From NCBI RefSeq assembly GCF_008704935.1, contig NZ_CP023692.1:3452001-3516000 (forward strand): 64,000 nt of DNA. The letters are read 5' to 3'. Under the pieces are notes generated by a model, which saw nothing but the letters and a program-made list of their open reading frames with translations, had not been told where the DNA came from and ran no database searches. This document shows, in pieces, positions 8,326-16,876 of the stretch. A program made the position numbers and the translations under genes. Each line of letters opens with the position of its first letter. Within the stretch, counting starts at the first letter, position 1. The DNA comes from Streptomyces vinaceus (GTDB taxonomy: Bacteria; Actinomycetota; Actinomycetes; Streptomycetales; Streptomycetaceae).

Positions 8326-9774
8326 CTAGGAGGCGCGGGCGACGGCCGCCGCGAGCTTGTCCAGCCCCTTCTCGGCGGCCCCGGGGTCGGGGGCGTTCGC
8401 GGTCAGGAACGCGAAGGCGAGCAGTCGCCCGGAGGAGTCGACGACCGTCCCGGCGAGGGAGTTCACGCCGGTCAGGGTGCCCGTCTTGGCCCGTACGAGT
8501 CCGGCCGCCGGGGAGGTGCCGGCGTTGCGTGCGCGCAGGGTTCCGGTGAAGCCGGCGACGGGCAGTCCGGTGAGCACGGGCCGCAGCTCCGGCCGCTGCG
8601 GGTCGGCGGCCTTGGCCAGGAGTCCGGCGAGCAGCCCGGTGCTGATCCTGTCGGCGCGGCCCAGGCCGCTGCCGTCGGCGAAGCGGGAGCCGGCGGTGTC
8701 CACGCCGAGGGCGGCGAGCCGGGCGGTGACGGCCTTCTCGGCGCCTTCGAAGCTGGCGGGCTGCCCGGAGGCGAGGGCGGTCTGGCGGGCGAGGACCTCG
8801 GCGATGTCGTTGTCGCTGTTGGTCAGCATCCGCTCGACGAGCCCGGCGAGCGGGGTGGAGAGGGTGGTGGCGAGCGGCTGGGCCCCGGCGGGCGCCTTGG
8901 CCGGGGCCGGCTCGGCGGTGACCTTGACCCCGCGTTCCCCCAGCAGCGCCGCGAAGGAGCGGGCGGTCTCCTTGGCGGGGTCCTCGACGCGGTCGACGGG
9001 CCCGGAGGTGGACTCGTCGGGGCGGCCCTCGTCGGCCGCGAGGGCGGTGACCGGCGCGATGTTGGGGTTCTCGCCGATCGGGTGGCGGGCGGGGCCGGTG
9101 AAGAGGGTGTCGTCGTAGCCGAGGCGCACGGAGTCGGTGCCCGCGGCCTTGAGGGCCTGGGCGGTGTCGGCGGCGAGGGCGAGCAGGCTGCCTCCGGACC
9201 CGGCGGGGCTCTTCTTCCTGGCGGTGAGGGAGGGGTCCCCGCCGCCGACCAGGACGATCTCCCCGGGGCCGGCTCCGGGGGTCACGGTGGTCCGGATCCG
9301 GTGCTCGGGGCCGAGCGCGGAGAGCGCCGCCACCGCGGTGGCGATCTTGGTGGTGGAGGCGGGGGTCATGGGCTCGCGCGCCCCGGACTCGAAGAGCACC
9401 CCGCCGGTGGCGGTGTCGATCACGGAGGCCGTACGGACGCTGCCGAGCGCGGGGTCGGCCAGCAGGGGCCGCAGCACCTCGGCCAGCCGCCCGGCGTCGG
9501 CGGCCGCGACCCCGCTGCCGGTCGCGCGCGGGGCGCCCGGGCCGATCCCGGAGAGGACCCCGGGGGCGCTGGGCGCGGCCTGCGGCAGGAGCCCGCCGGC
9601 GCGGTCGCCGCCGTGATCTGCGCCACCCGTGAGGCCCCGGGAGGCGGCCCTGTCCCGCTCGGCCTTACGCTGGCCGGAGTCCCAAGGACCGGCCGCGGCC
9701 ACCGCGGCCACCGACAGGGCGAGGCCGGCGACGGCCGACACCGCGATGAGCTGCCACGTCTTGACGTATGGCAC
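8326..9774 (-). CDS. dacB: D-alanyl-D-alanine carboxypeptidase/endopeptidase (PBP4, peptidase S13)
   Basis: Trims peptidoglycan stem peptides outside the membrane. From the GTG at 9774 the protein has 482 aa. It carries an N-terminal signal/anchor helix (WQLIAVSAVAGLALSVAAVAAA), a variable linker, the active-site SxxK in PASTTKIATA, the SxN-type motif SDN (LTNSDNDIAEV) and KTG in VRAKTGTLTG. The GTG is preferred over the upstream ATG at 9819 because GAAAGGGG lies about 10 bases before it and the signal peptide then starts at once. It is divergent from ppa. Confidence 0.9.
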   Translation of the reverse strand: MPYVKTWQLIAVSAVAGLALSVAAVAAAGPWDSGQRKAERDRAASRGLTGGADHGGDRAGGLLPQAAPSAPGVLSGIGPGAPRATGSGVAAADAGRLAEVLRPLLADPALGSVRTASVIDTATGGVLFESGAREPMTPASTTKIATAVAALSALGPEHRIRTTVTPGAGPGEIVLVGGGDPSLTARKKSPAGSGGSLLALAADTAQALKAAGTDSVRLGYDDTLFTGPARHPIGENPNIAPVTALAADEGRPDESTSGPVDRVEDPAKETARSFAALLGERGVKVTAEPAPAKAPAGAQPLATTLSTPLAGLVERMLTNSDNDIAEVLARQTALASGQPASFEGAEKAVTARLAALGVDTAGSRFADGSGLGRADRISTGLLAGLLAKAADPQRPELRPVLTGLPVAGFTGTLRARNAGTSPAAGLVRAKTGTLTGVNSLAGTVVDSSGRLLAFAFLTANAPDPGAAEKGLDKLAAAVARAS

Positions 9775-9937
9775 CTCGGACCAGCCCCTTTCGCGATCAC
9801 ACATATGCGTGAGGGACACTTAACCACTGCGTCTTGCCGCGAGCATGGCACCCCACCCGGCAGGGCCGGGGGTGCCCGCGTGCAGATGGACCAATTGCAG
9901 TCTCGAAGCAATGAAGCTGATCATGGAGGAGCAGGAC

Positions 9938-10432
9938 GTGGAGTTCGACGTCACCATCGAGATCCCCAAGGGTTCGCGGAACAAGTACGAGGTGGACCAC
10001 GAGACCGGCCGGATCCGTCTGGACCGTCGCCTCTTCACCTCCACCAGCTACCCGGCGGACTACGGCTTCGTCGAGAACACCCTCGGCGAGGACGGCGACC
10101 CGCTGGACGCCCTCGTCATCCTGGACGAGCCCACCTTCCCGGGCTGCCTGATCAAGTGCCGCGCGATCGGCATGTTCAACATGACCGACGAGGCGGGCGG
10201 CGACGCCAAGCTCCTCTGCGTACCGGCCTCGGACCCGCGCGTGGAGCACCTGCGCGACATCCACCACGTGTCGGAGTTCGACCGCCTGGAGATCCAGCAC
10301 TTCTTCGAGGTCTACAAGGACCTGGAGCCGGGCAAGTCGGTCGAGGGCGCGAACTGGGTCGGCCGCGCCGAGGCCGAGGCCGAGATCGAGGCCTCCTTCA
10401 AGCGCCTTGAGGCCCAGGGCGGCCACCACTGA
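9938..10432 (+). CDS. ppa: Inorganic pyrophosphatase (soluble)
   Basis: Hydrolyses pyrophosphate to phosphate and pulls biosynthetic reactions forward. The 164-aa protein has the family I signature DGDPLDALVI with its metal-binding aspartates, YPADYGFVENT upstream of it, and VEHLRDIHHV. The GTG at 9938 has an ideal GGAGGAG ribosome site and gives the usual MEFDVTIEIPKGSRNKYE start; in-frame starts further upstream give unconserved residues. Monocistronic, with its own terminator. The membrane pyrophosphatase hppA is also present, at 58,232-60,640. Confidence 0.96.
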   Translation: MEFDVTIEIPKGSRNKYEVDHETGRIRLDRRLFTSTSYPADYGFVENTLGEDGDPLDALVILDEPTFPGCLIKCRAIGMFNMTDEAGGDAKLLCVPASDPRVEHLRDIHHVSEFDRLEIQHFFEVYKDLEPGKSVEGANWVGRAEAEAEIEASFKRLEAQGGHH

Positions 10433-10481
10433 GTCCTCTGCCCCCGCTGAGTCCGCTCGGCAGGTGACAGGCTCGAACGCG

Positions 10482-10519
10482 ACGGGCGGTACCCCCTTCA
10501 CCGAGGGGGTGCCGCCCGT
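10482..10519 (+). terminator. Terminator after ppa
   Basis: 16-bp arms (10482-10497 and 10504-10519) with one wobble pair, 50 bp past the ppa stop. A short pyrimidine-rich stretch follows. Confidence 0.75.
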
Positions 10520-10593
10520 TCGTCGTCTGGTTTCGCCGAGGACGAAACGGTTCCGCATACTGATAGCCGGGCTGGTCGGGGACTGGAGGACGT

Positions 10594-12249
10594 GTGGCGG
10601 AGGGCGAGGGATCCGGGGGTACGGAGGACCGGAAGCCGAAATCCGACGAGGCGCGCAGCGCCTTCGCCCCGCCCGCCGGTATCGAGCCCGAACCGGTCGA
10701 CGAGGACCAGCCGACCTCGGAGTTCGCCGTGCCGGAAGGGGTTCCGGAACCGAACGCCGAGCCCGCGCCCGAGGGCTCCGCCTTCGCTCCCCCGGCCACG
10801 TACAGCGCCCAGCACTCCCCGCCCGCCTACACCCCCGGCGCGGGGTTCCCCGTCTCCCTGATGAAGGAATCCCCCTGGCAGGACCGCATGCGCACGATGC
10901 TGCGCATGCCGGTCGACGTCCGGCCCGTCCCGGAGGCCGTGCAGAAGCACGCCGAGTCCGGACCCGCCGTGGGCCGCGTGCTCGACCTCACCCTGCGCAT
11001 CGGCGAGCTGCTGCTCGCGGGCGGCGAGGGCGCCGAGGACGTGGAGGCGGCGATGTTCGCGGTGGCCCGCTCGTACGGGCTCGACCGCTGCGAGCCCACG
11101 GTCACCTTCACGCTGCTGTCGATCACCCACCAGCCCTCGCTCGTCGACGACCCGGTCTCGGCGAGCCGGACCGTACGCCGCCGGGGCACCGACTACACCC
11201 GGCTGGCCGCCGTCTACCAGCTGGTGGACGACATCAGCGCGCACGAGTTCGAGCTCTCGCTGGAGGAGGCCTACCGGCGCCTCGCCGAGATCCGGCGCAA
11301 CCGGCACCCGTACCCCTCCTGGGTCCTGACCGCCGCCGCCGGGCTGCTCGCCGGGGCCGCCTCCACCCTGGTCGGCGGTGGCGTGCTCGTGTTCTTCGCT
11401 GCCGCGATCGGGGCGATGCTCGGCGACCGGTTCGCCTGGCTGTGCGCCGGGCGCGGGCTGCCGGAGTTCTACCAGTTCGTGGTCGCCGCGATGCCGCCGG
11501 CCGCCATCGGCGTGGCCCTGAAGCTGGGCGAGATCGACGTACGCGCCTCCGCGGTCATCACCGGCGGGCTGTTCGCGCTGCTGCCCGGGCGGGCCCTGGT
11601 CGCGGCGGTGCAGGACGGTCTGACCGGTTTCTACATCACCGCCTCGGCCCGGCTGCTGGAGGTCATGTACCTCTTCATCGGCATCATCATGGGCGTGCTG
11701 GTCGTGCTGTACCTCGGGCTCCAGCTGGGTTCCTCACCGAAGCCGGAGGAGGTCCTCCAGATCACCCAGCGGCCGCTGATCCAGATCGCGGCCTCGATGG
11801 TGCTGGTGTTCACGTTCGCGATCCTGCTCCAGCAGGAACGTTCCACCGTGTGGATCGTGACGCTGAACGGCGGGGTCGCCTGGGTGACCTTCGGGGCCCT
11901 GCACTACGCGGGCGGGATCCCGCCCGTACCCTCCACGGCCATCGCCGCCGGACTGGTCGGCCTCTTCGGCCAGCTCTTCTCGCGCTACCGCTTCGCCTCG
12001 GCCCTGCCGTACACGACGGCGGCCATCGGCCCGCTGCTGCCGGGCTCGGCGACGTACTACGGGCTGCTGCTGATCGCCGAGAACCGGCTGAACGAGGGCC
12101 TCGGCTCGCTGGTGAACGCCGCCGCCATCGCCCTGGCCATCGCGATCGGGGTCAACCTGGGGTCGGAGACCTCGCGGCTGTTCATGCGGATCCCGGGCGC
12201 CGCGAGCGCCGCCAAGCGGCGCGCGGCCAAGCGGACCCGCGGGTTCTAG
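10594..12249 (+). CDS. ThrE-like threonine/serine exporter
   Basis: A 551-aa membrane protein. Residues 1-90 are an acidic, Pro-rich cytosolic tail. Next comes the ThrE (DUF1212) cytosolic domain, with LDLTLRIGELLLAGGEGAEDVE near 130, and then about ten hydrophobic helices from residue 235 on, covering both ThrE and ThrE_2 halves. Corynebacterial ThrE exports threonine and serine; the substrate here is inferred from the family. Start GTG at 10594 with GGAGGA about 9 bases upstream. It is single and ends at a bidirectional terminator. Confidence 0.85.
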   Translation: MAEGEGSGGTEDRKPKSDEARSAFAPPAGIEPEPVDEDQPTSEFAVPEGVPEPNAEPAPEGSAFAPPATYSAQHSPPAYTPGAGFPVSLMKESPWQDRMRTMLRMPVDVRPVPEAVQKHAESGPAVGRVLDLTLRIGELLLAGGEGAEDVEAAMFAVARSYGLDRCEPTVTFTLLSITHQPSLVDDPVSASRTVRRRGTDYTRLAAVYQLVDDISAHEFELSLEEAYRRLAEIRRNRHPYPSWVLTAAAGLLAGAASTLVGGGVLVFFAAAIGAMLGDRFAWLCAGRGLPEFYQFVVAAMPPAAIGVALKLGEIDVRASAVITGGLFALLPGRALVAAVQDGLTGFYITASARLLEVMYLFIGIIMGVLVVLYLGLQLGSSPKPEEVLQITQRPLIQIAASMVLVFTFAILLQQERSTVWIVTLNGGVAWVTFGALHYAGGIPPVPSTAIAAGLVGLFGQLFSRYRFASALPYTTAAIGPLLPGSATYYGLLLIAENRLNEGLGSLVNAAAIALAIAIGVNLGSETSRLFMRIPGAASAAKRRAAKRTRGF

Positions 12250-12316
12250 CGGGTTCCGGGGATCTAGCGGGTTCCGGGGCCCTTCCCGGTCCTGCCGGGG
12301 CTCCGGCCCGTACGCG

Positions 12317-12355
12317 CGAAAGCCCCGGCGACCCTCTCGGGTCCCGGGGCTTTCG
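12317..12355. terminator. Bidirectional terminator between the ThrE-like and DedA genes
   Basis: 12-bp outer arms (CGAAAGCCCCGG 12317-12328, and 12344-12355) enclose a 5-bp inner stem. It sits between two convergent genes. The A/T-rich arm ends give a short T-run on both strands. Confidence 0.75.
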
Positions 12356-12398
12356 GACGTTGCGGTGACGGGCCGGCGACGGGCCGCCCGTACGGGGC

Positions 12399-13100
12399 TC
12401 AGCGCTTGGCGTGGCGGCCGCTGCGCCGACCCGGGGCCTGCGGGTCCTCGTCTCCCACGCGCTGCCCGCCGGAGGCGGCCTGCGCCTTCTTCTCCTTGCG
12501 GGACTTCAGCACCTCGAAGACCACCGGGATGACGGAGATCAGGACGATGCCGATGAAGATCGGCTCGACGTTCTTCTTGATGACCTCGAACTGGCCAAGC
12601 TGGTAGCCCAGGACCGTGACGCCCGCGCCCCACAGGACGCCGCCGATGACGTTGAACGTCAGGAAGGTGCGGTACTTCATCGCCGTCGCGCCCGCGACCA
12701 TCGGCGCGAAGGTGCGGATGATCGGCACGAAGCGCGCGAGCACGATGGCCTTGGGGCCGTGCTTCTCCATGAAGTCGTGCGCCGAGTCGAGGTTCTCGCG
12801 CTTGAAGAGCTTGGAGTTCGGCTTGTTGAAGAGCTTGGGGCCGAAGACCTTGCCGATCATGTAACCGACCTGGTCGCCGATGATCGCGGCGACCGAGATC
12901 AGGGTGCAGACCAGCCACAGCGGCTGCTTGATGGTGCCGCTCGCGGTGAACAGGCCCGCCGTGAACAGCAGCGAGTCCCCGGGCAGGAAGGCGAAGAGTC
13001 CCGACTCCGCGAAAACGATGACCAGGATGCCGATCAGACCGAATTGCCCGATCAGGTAGTCCGGGGACAGCCACTCTGGGCCGAGCGCAAGCGTGTACAC
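12399..13100 (-). CDS. DedA family membrane protein
   Basis: A 233-aa protein with the DedA/SNARE-associated pattern: an N-terminal membrane-associated helix, FAESGLFAFLPGDSLLFTAG (the conserved E and PGDS), GDQVGYMIGK, the basic ARFVPIIRTFAPMVAG stretch, and a C-terminal helix with VLWG. DedA proteins are thought to move phospholipid or undecaprenyl-phosphate carriers across the membrane. The C-terminal tail is basic and disordered-looking. Start ATG at 13100. The TipAL-type gene upstream is separated by a terminator. Confidence 0.88.
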   Translation of the reverse strand: MYTLALGPEWLSPDYLIGQFGLIGILVIVFAESGLFAFLPGDSLLFTAGLFTASGTIKQPLWLVCTLISVAAIIGDQVGYMIGKVFGPKLFNKPNSKLFKRENLDSAHDFMEKHGPKAIVLARFVPIIRTFAPMVAGATAMKYRTFLTFNVIGGVLWGAGVTVLGYQLGQFEVIKKNVEPIFIGIVLISVIPVVFEVLKSRKEKKAQAASGGQRVGDEDPQAPGRRSGRHAKR

Positions 13101-13201
13101 GAGTTCCGGGCTCTCCTGGATCGGGGTATCGCGAGTATCGCGGCGGGGCGTCCGAGGGGGGCTTCGGACAGGACTGCGGTTTCAATTATCAACGCACAAG
13201 A

Positions 13202-13232
13202 CCCCCTCCCGGTTCCAGGTACCGGGAGGGGG
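13202..13232 (-). terminator. Terminator after the tipA-like gene
   Basis: 12-bp perfect arms (13202-13213, 13221-13232) with a 7-base loop, 24 bp after the stop. A T-containing stretch follows on the minus strand. Confidence 0.75.
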
Positions 13233-13255
13233 CCGTGCGGGGAACATCCGGAGAT

Positions 13256-14014
13256 CTAGACGCTGCGGACGGCGTTCGCGAGGATCGCGTCCCGTACGAA
13301 CACCGCCAGGCCGGTCCGGATCTTGTCGTAGTAGGCGGTGAAGCGCTCGTCCGCGACGTACATCTCGCCCAGGCACGTGTGCATCTCGTGCGAGCAGGGG
13401 TAGCAGTTGCGGTCGATCCAGCCCCGGTGCTCCTCGGCCACGTCCATGGCCTCCTCGGAGTCCGCGGCCACACCGGATTCCAGCAGCGCGGCGAACCGAC
13501 GGTTGATCCCGTCCGCCTCGTCCTGGAAGCGCTGCCAGTCCTCCTTGGTGTAGGCGGCCGAGCGGCGCGCGGACTCCTTGTACGCGTCCGTGTCGCCCCA
13601 GCGCCGGTGCGCCTCGTCCGCGTACTGGTCGGGGTCGAAGTCCCCGAAGACCTCGAACTTCTCCTCGGGCGTGAGGTTGATGCCCATTCTCTGTGCCTCC
13701 ATGGCGTGCTCCACGGCCTCGGCCATCTGCTGGAGCCGGGCGATCCGGTCGGACAGGAGGGCGTGCTGCCGGCGCAGGTGCTCCCTCGGGTTCGACTCCG
13801 GATCGTCCAGCAGGACCGCGACCTCTTCGAGCGGGAAGCCGAGCTCCCGGTAGAACAGGATCCGCTGCAGCCGGTCGAGATCGGCGTCGTCGTAACGCCG
13901 GTGACCCGCGCCGCTGCGGCTGCTCGGGGAGAGCAGGCCGATCTCGTCGTAGTGGTGCAGCGCGCGCACCGTCACTCCGGCGAATCCGGCGACCTGTCCC
14001 ACGGAGTAGCTCAT
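13256..14014 (-). CDS. tipA: TipAL-type MerR family regulator
   Basis: A 252-aa transcription activator. The N-terminal MerR winged helix starts SYSVGQVAGFAGVTVRALHHYDE, with RRYDDADL and a coiled linker. The C-terminal half is a TipAS antibiotic-recognition domain, with FGDFDPDQYADEAHRRWGDTDAYKES, a YPCSHEMH cysteine segment and YVADERFTAYYD. S. lividans TipAL binds thiopeptides such as thiostrepton through a TipAS cysteine and activates its own promoter; a cysteine is in place here. The ATG at 14014 has GAGGAG 8 bases upstream. A tipA-type promoter lies just before it. Confidence 0.88.
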   Translation of the reverse strand: MSYSVGQVAGFAGVTVRALHHYDEIGLLSPSSRSGAGHRRYDDADLDRLQRILFYRELGFPLEEVAVLLDDPESNPREHLRRQHALLSDRIARLQQMAEAVEHAMEAQRMGINLTPEEKFEVFGDFDPDQYADEAHRRWGDTDAYKESARRSAAYTKEDWQRFQDEADGINRRFAALLESGVAADSEEAMDVAEEHRGWIDRNCYPCSHEMHTCLGEMYVADERFTAYYDKIRTGLAVFVRDAILANAVRSV

Positions 14015-14045
14015 CTTTTCCGCTCCTCTGGTCGGTACGCCCTTC

Positions 14046-14076
14046 ACTGTGGGTCCTCACGCCACGTGAGGTGCAA
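14046..14076 (-). promoter_or_regulatory. tipA-like promoter with MerR operator
   Basis: On the minus strand, TTGCAC (-35, 14076-14071) and CACAGT (-10, 14051-14046) are separated by 19 bp. That long spacer is the mark of MerR-activated promoters. The inverted repeat CCTCAC-gccac-GTGAGG (14055-14071) fills the spacer. From memory it closely resembles the tipA promoter sequence. Confidence 0.8.
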
Positions 14077-14130
14077 GCCCGCCGCGGAAGTAGCGGCCGG
14101 CCGGGGCCCGGGAGCCGGCCGGCCCCCGGC

Positions 14131-14643
14131 CTACCCCATGGCCTTGGTGCCGTCCAGGGACTCCCGGATGACGTCCGCGTGGCCCGCGTGGCGGGCGAAC
14201 TCCTCGACCAGGTGCAGCAGCATCCAGCGCATCGAGACCTTGGCGTTCTCCGGGAACCACGGCGCCGGCGGCAGCGGGAAGGTCTCGTCCAGGCTCGGCA
14301 GCTCCCGTACGAAGGCCGCCAGCTCGGCCGTGACCCCGTCCCAGAAGGCCTGGACCGACTCGATGGACTCGTCCCCGACCAGCCGGAAGGCGTCGGCCCA
14401 GGCCTCCGGGCTCTGCTCGGTCTCGCCCGCCCGCCCCTGCGCCAGGCGCAGCCAGGTCAGCTCGACCCCGGCGACGTGCTTGACCAGGCCGGACAGCGAC
14501 AGCTCGCTGGCGCTCGGCCGGCTCGCGGCCTGCTCCGCGGTCAGCCCCGCCAGCGATTCGCGGATCGCCGTGCGCTGGGATTCGACGAAGAGCAGGAGCG
14601 TGCCACGCTCGTCGCCCGGGACCTCTTCGGAGATGTGAGCCAT
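14131..14643 (-). CDS. DinB / DUF664 family protein
   Basis: A 170-aa helical protein with the DinB/mycothiol-maleylpyruvate-isomerase fold pattern: VKHVAGVELTWL in the first half and VEEFARHAGHADVIRE near the end. Together these supply the usual three metal-binding histidines. Some relatives are bacillithiol- or mycothiol-dependent transferases; the substrate here is unknown. The ATG at 14643 (MAHISEEVPGDER) has a GAGGCGG site upstream and is preferred to the longer frame from 14679. Confidence 0.8.
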   Translation of the reverse strand: MAHISEEVPGDERGTLLLFVESQRTAIRESLAGLTAEQAASRPSASELSLSGLVKHVAGVELTWLRLAQGRAGETEQSPEAWADAFRLVGDESIESVQAFWDGVTAELAAFVRELPSLDETFPLPPAPWFPENAKVSMRWMLLHLVEEFARHAGHADVIRESLDGTKAMG

Positions 14644-14738
14644 TCCAACCGCCTCTTTCGTGGGTCTTCCCGCTGACAAGGACCACGTTACGAAGGGTTG
14701 CGGTCAGTTTCTGTCCTCGATCCGGCCCGGGTGTCGGG

Positions 14739-16820
14739 CTAGTTTCCGACACCTTCCGGGCGGATCGCCGGCAGCTCCGACTGCGGCTTGGGGAGCAGGG
14801 CCTTGGACAGGTCCTGGTTGCCCTTCTCGTCGAGCCCGTACATCGCCTCGTAGATGTTGCGGACCGCCGGCCCCGACGCCCCGGAGCCCGTACCGCCCTG
14901 GGAGATGGTCATGACGATCGCGTAGTCCTCGGTGTACGAGGCGAACCAGGAGGTGGTCTGCTTGCCCTGGACCTCGGCCGTACCCGTCTTGGCGTGCATC
15001 GGGATCTGCTTCTGCGGCCAGCCGCCGAAGCGCCAGGCCGCGCTGCCCGTGGTGGCCACGGAGGCGAGCGCGCCGTCGATGTCGTCGCGCAGCTCCTCGT
15101 CCATCGGCAGCCGCCCCTGCTCCTTCGGCGCGATCTCCTTGACCGAGGTGCCGTCGGCGCTGACGATCGCCTTGCCGATGCTCGGCTGGTGCATCATGCC
15201 GCCGTTGGCGATGCCCGCGTAGATCGACGCCATCTGGATCGGGGTGACGAGGGTGTCGCCCTGGCCGATCGAGTAGTTGATCGCGTCGCCCTCGCGCAGC
15301 TGGTTGCCCTGGCGGCAGTTCTCGTACGCGATCTTCTCGGCGTACGAGCCGTCCTTCTTGCCGTCCCGGCACCAGGCGGCCTTGTTAGCCTCGAAGAAGT
15401 CCTTCTTCCACTGGCGGTCGGGGACCCGGCCGTTCACCTCGTTCGGCAGGTCGATGCCGGTCGCCTTGCCCAGCCCGAACTGGTGGGCCGTCTTGTAGAA
15501 CCAGTCGCTCGGGTCCTTCTTGGGGTTGATCCCGCCGTCCTTCTTCCACTCCTTGTCCGCGATGCCGTAGTAGACGGTGTCGCAGGAGACTTCGAGGGCC
15601 CGGCCGATGGTGATGTCGCCGTAGCCCTGCGATTCGAAGTTGGTGAAGGTCTGGCTGCCGACCGAGTACGAGCTCGGGCAGCCGTACCGCCCGTTGAAGG
15701 GGTACCCGGCGTTCACCGCGGCGGTCGAGGAGACCACCTTGAAGATCGAGCCGGGGGCCGCCTGGCCCTGGATCGCCCGGTTGAGCAGCGGGTAGTTGGA
15801 CTCCTTGTCGGTGAGGGACGCGTAGTCCTTCGCGGAGATGCCGCCGACCCACGCGTTCGGGTCGTAGGTCGGGTTGGAGGCCATCGCGACGATCCGGCCG
15901 GTCTTGGCCTCCATCACGACGACCGCGCCCGAGTCCGCCTCGTAGTTCTTGTGCGTGATCTTGTCGTACGTCTTGCGGGCCTCGACCATCGCGTTGTTCA
16001 GCTCGCGCTCGGCGACCGCCTGCACCCGCGAGTCGATCGAGGTGACGACGTTGGAGCCGGGCGTCGGCTTGTCGGCCTGCGCCTGCCCGATGACCCGCCC
16101 GAGATTGTCCACCTCGTAGCGGGTGACGCCCGCCTTGCCGCGCAGTTCCTTGTCGTACGTGCGCTCCAGACCGGAGCGGCCCACCTGGTCGGAGCGCAGG
16201 TACGGGGAGTCGGTCTTCTTGGCCTTGGTGATCTCCGCGTCGGTGACGGGCGAGAGGTAGCCGAGGACCTGCGAGGTGTTGGCACCGTCGGGTCCGGCGT
16301 AGCGCCGCAGGGCGGTCGGCTCCGCGGTGATGCCCGGGAACTGCTCGGCGTGCTCCCTTATCTCCAGTACCTGGTCCGTGGTCGCCTCGTCGGTGACGGG
16401 GATCGGCTGGTACGGGGAGCCGTTCCAGCACGGCTTGGGCGTTTTGGCGTCGCACAGCCGGACGCCGTTGACCACGTCGTCCGGGTTGAGGCCGAGGACC
16501 CCGGCGAGCCGGGTCAGGACGGCCTTGCCCCGGTCCTTCATCTTGGTGAGGTCGGTACGGCTGGCGGAGACGACCATGCGCGTCTCGTTGTCGGCGAGGG
16601 GCACCCCGCGGGAGTCCAGGATCGAGCCGCGCACGGCGGGCTGGACGACCTGCTGGGTGTGGTTGTTCTTCGCCTCGTCGGTGTACTCCTGGCCGTTGCG
16701 CACCTGGAGGTACCAGAGGCGCCCGCCCAGCGTGAGCAGCAGGGAGAAGACGACCACCTGGATGACGACCAGGCGGTTCTGGACCCGGGGCGTGCGCCCC
16801 GTCTCCGGAATGTTGCTCAA
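14739..16820 (-). CDS. Class B penicillin-binding protein 2 (transpeptidase)
   Basis: A 693-aa cell-wall D,D-transpeptidase. It has an N-terminal TM helix (about 18-36), a PBP dimerisation domain beginning at PAVRGSILDSRGVPLA, then the transpeptidase domain with active-site SxxK in APGSIFKVVSS, the second motif SIG in INYSIGQGDTL, and KTG in MHAKTGTAEV. It resembles PBP2/MrdA of the elongation machinery, but no mreB, mreC, mreD or rodA is next to it. It is therefore probably one of the extra Streptomyces class B enzymes, perhaps used in sporulation or branching. Start ATG at 16820. Confidence 0.88.
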   Translation of the reverse strand: MSNIPETGRTPRVQNRLVVIQVVVFSLLLTLGGRLWYLQVRNGQEYTDEAKNNHTQQVVQPAVRGSILDSRGVPLADNETRMVVSASRTDLTKMKDRGKAVLTRLAGVLGLNPDDVVNGVRLCDAKTPKPCWNGSPYQPIPVTDEATTDQVLEIREHAEQFPGITAEPTALRRYAGPDGANTSQVLGYLSPVTDAEITKAKKTDSPYLRSDQVGRSGLERTYDKELRGKAGVTRYEVDNLGRVIGQAQADKPTPGSNVVTSIDSRVQAVAERELNNAMVEARKTYDKITHKNYEADSGAVVVMEAKTGRIVAMASNPTYDPNAWVGGISAKDYASLTDKESNYPLLNRAIQGQAAPGSIFKVVSSTAAVNAGYPFNGRYGCPSSYSVGSQTFTNFESQGYGDITIGRALEVSCDTVYYGIADKEWKKDGGINPKKDPSDWFYKTAHQFGLGKATGIDLPNEVNGRVPDRQWKKDFFEANKAAWCRDGKKDGSYAEKIAYENCRQGNQLREGDAINYSIGQGDTLVTPIQMASIYAGIANGGMMHQPSIGKAIVSADGTSVKEIAPKEQGRLPMDEELRDDIDGALASVATTGSAAWRFGGWPQKQIPMHAKTGTAEVQGKQTTSWFASYTEDYAIVMTISQGGTGSGASGPAVRNIYEAMYGLDEKGNQDLSKALLPKPQSELPAIRPEGVGN

Positions 16821-16876
16821 CTCAGGTCTCCCCCGGAACGCGGCCCGCCTCTGACTCGCCCGAGTCTAGAACGACG

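Noticed and set aside
7132..10410. 1,092-codon plus-strand frame
   Set aside because: It crosses three real genes on both strands and ends in the wrong frame of ppa; Gly/Arg-rich composition only.
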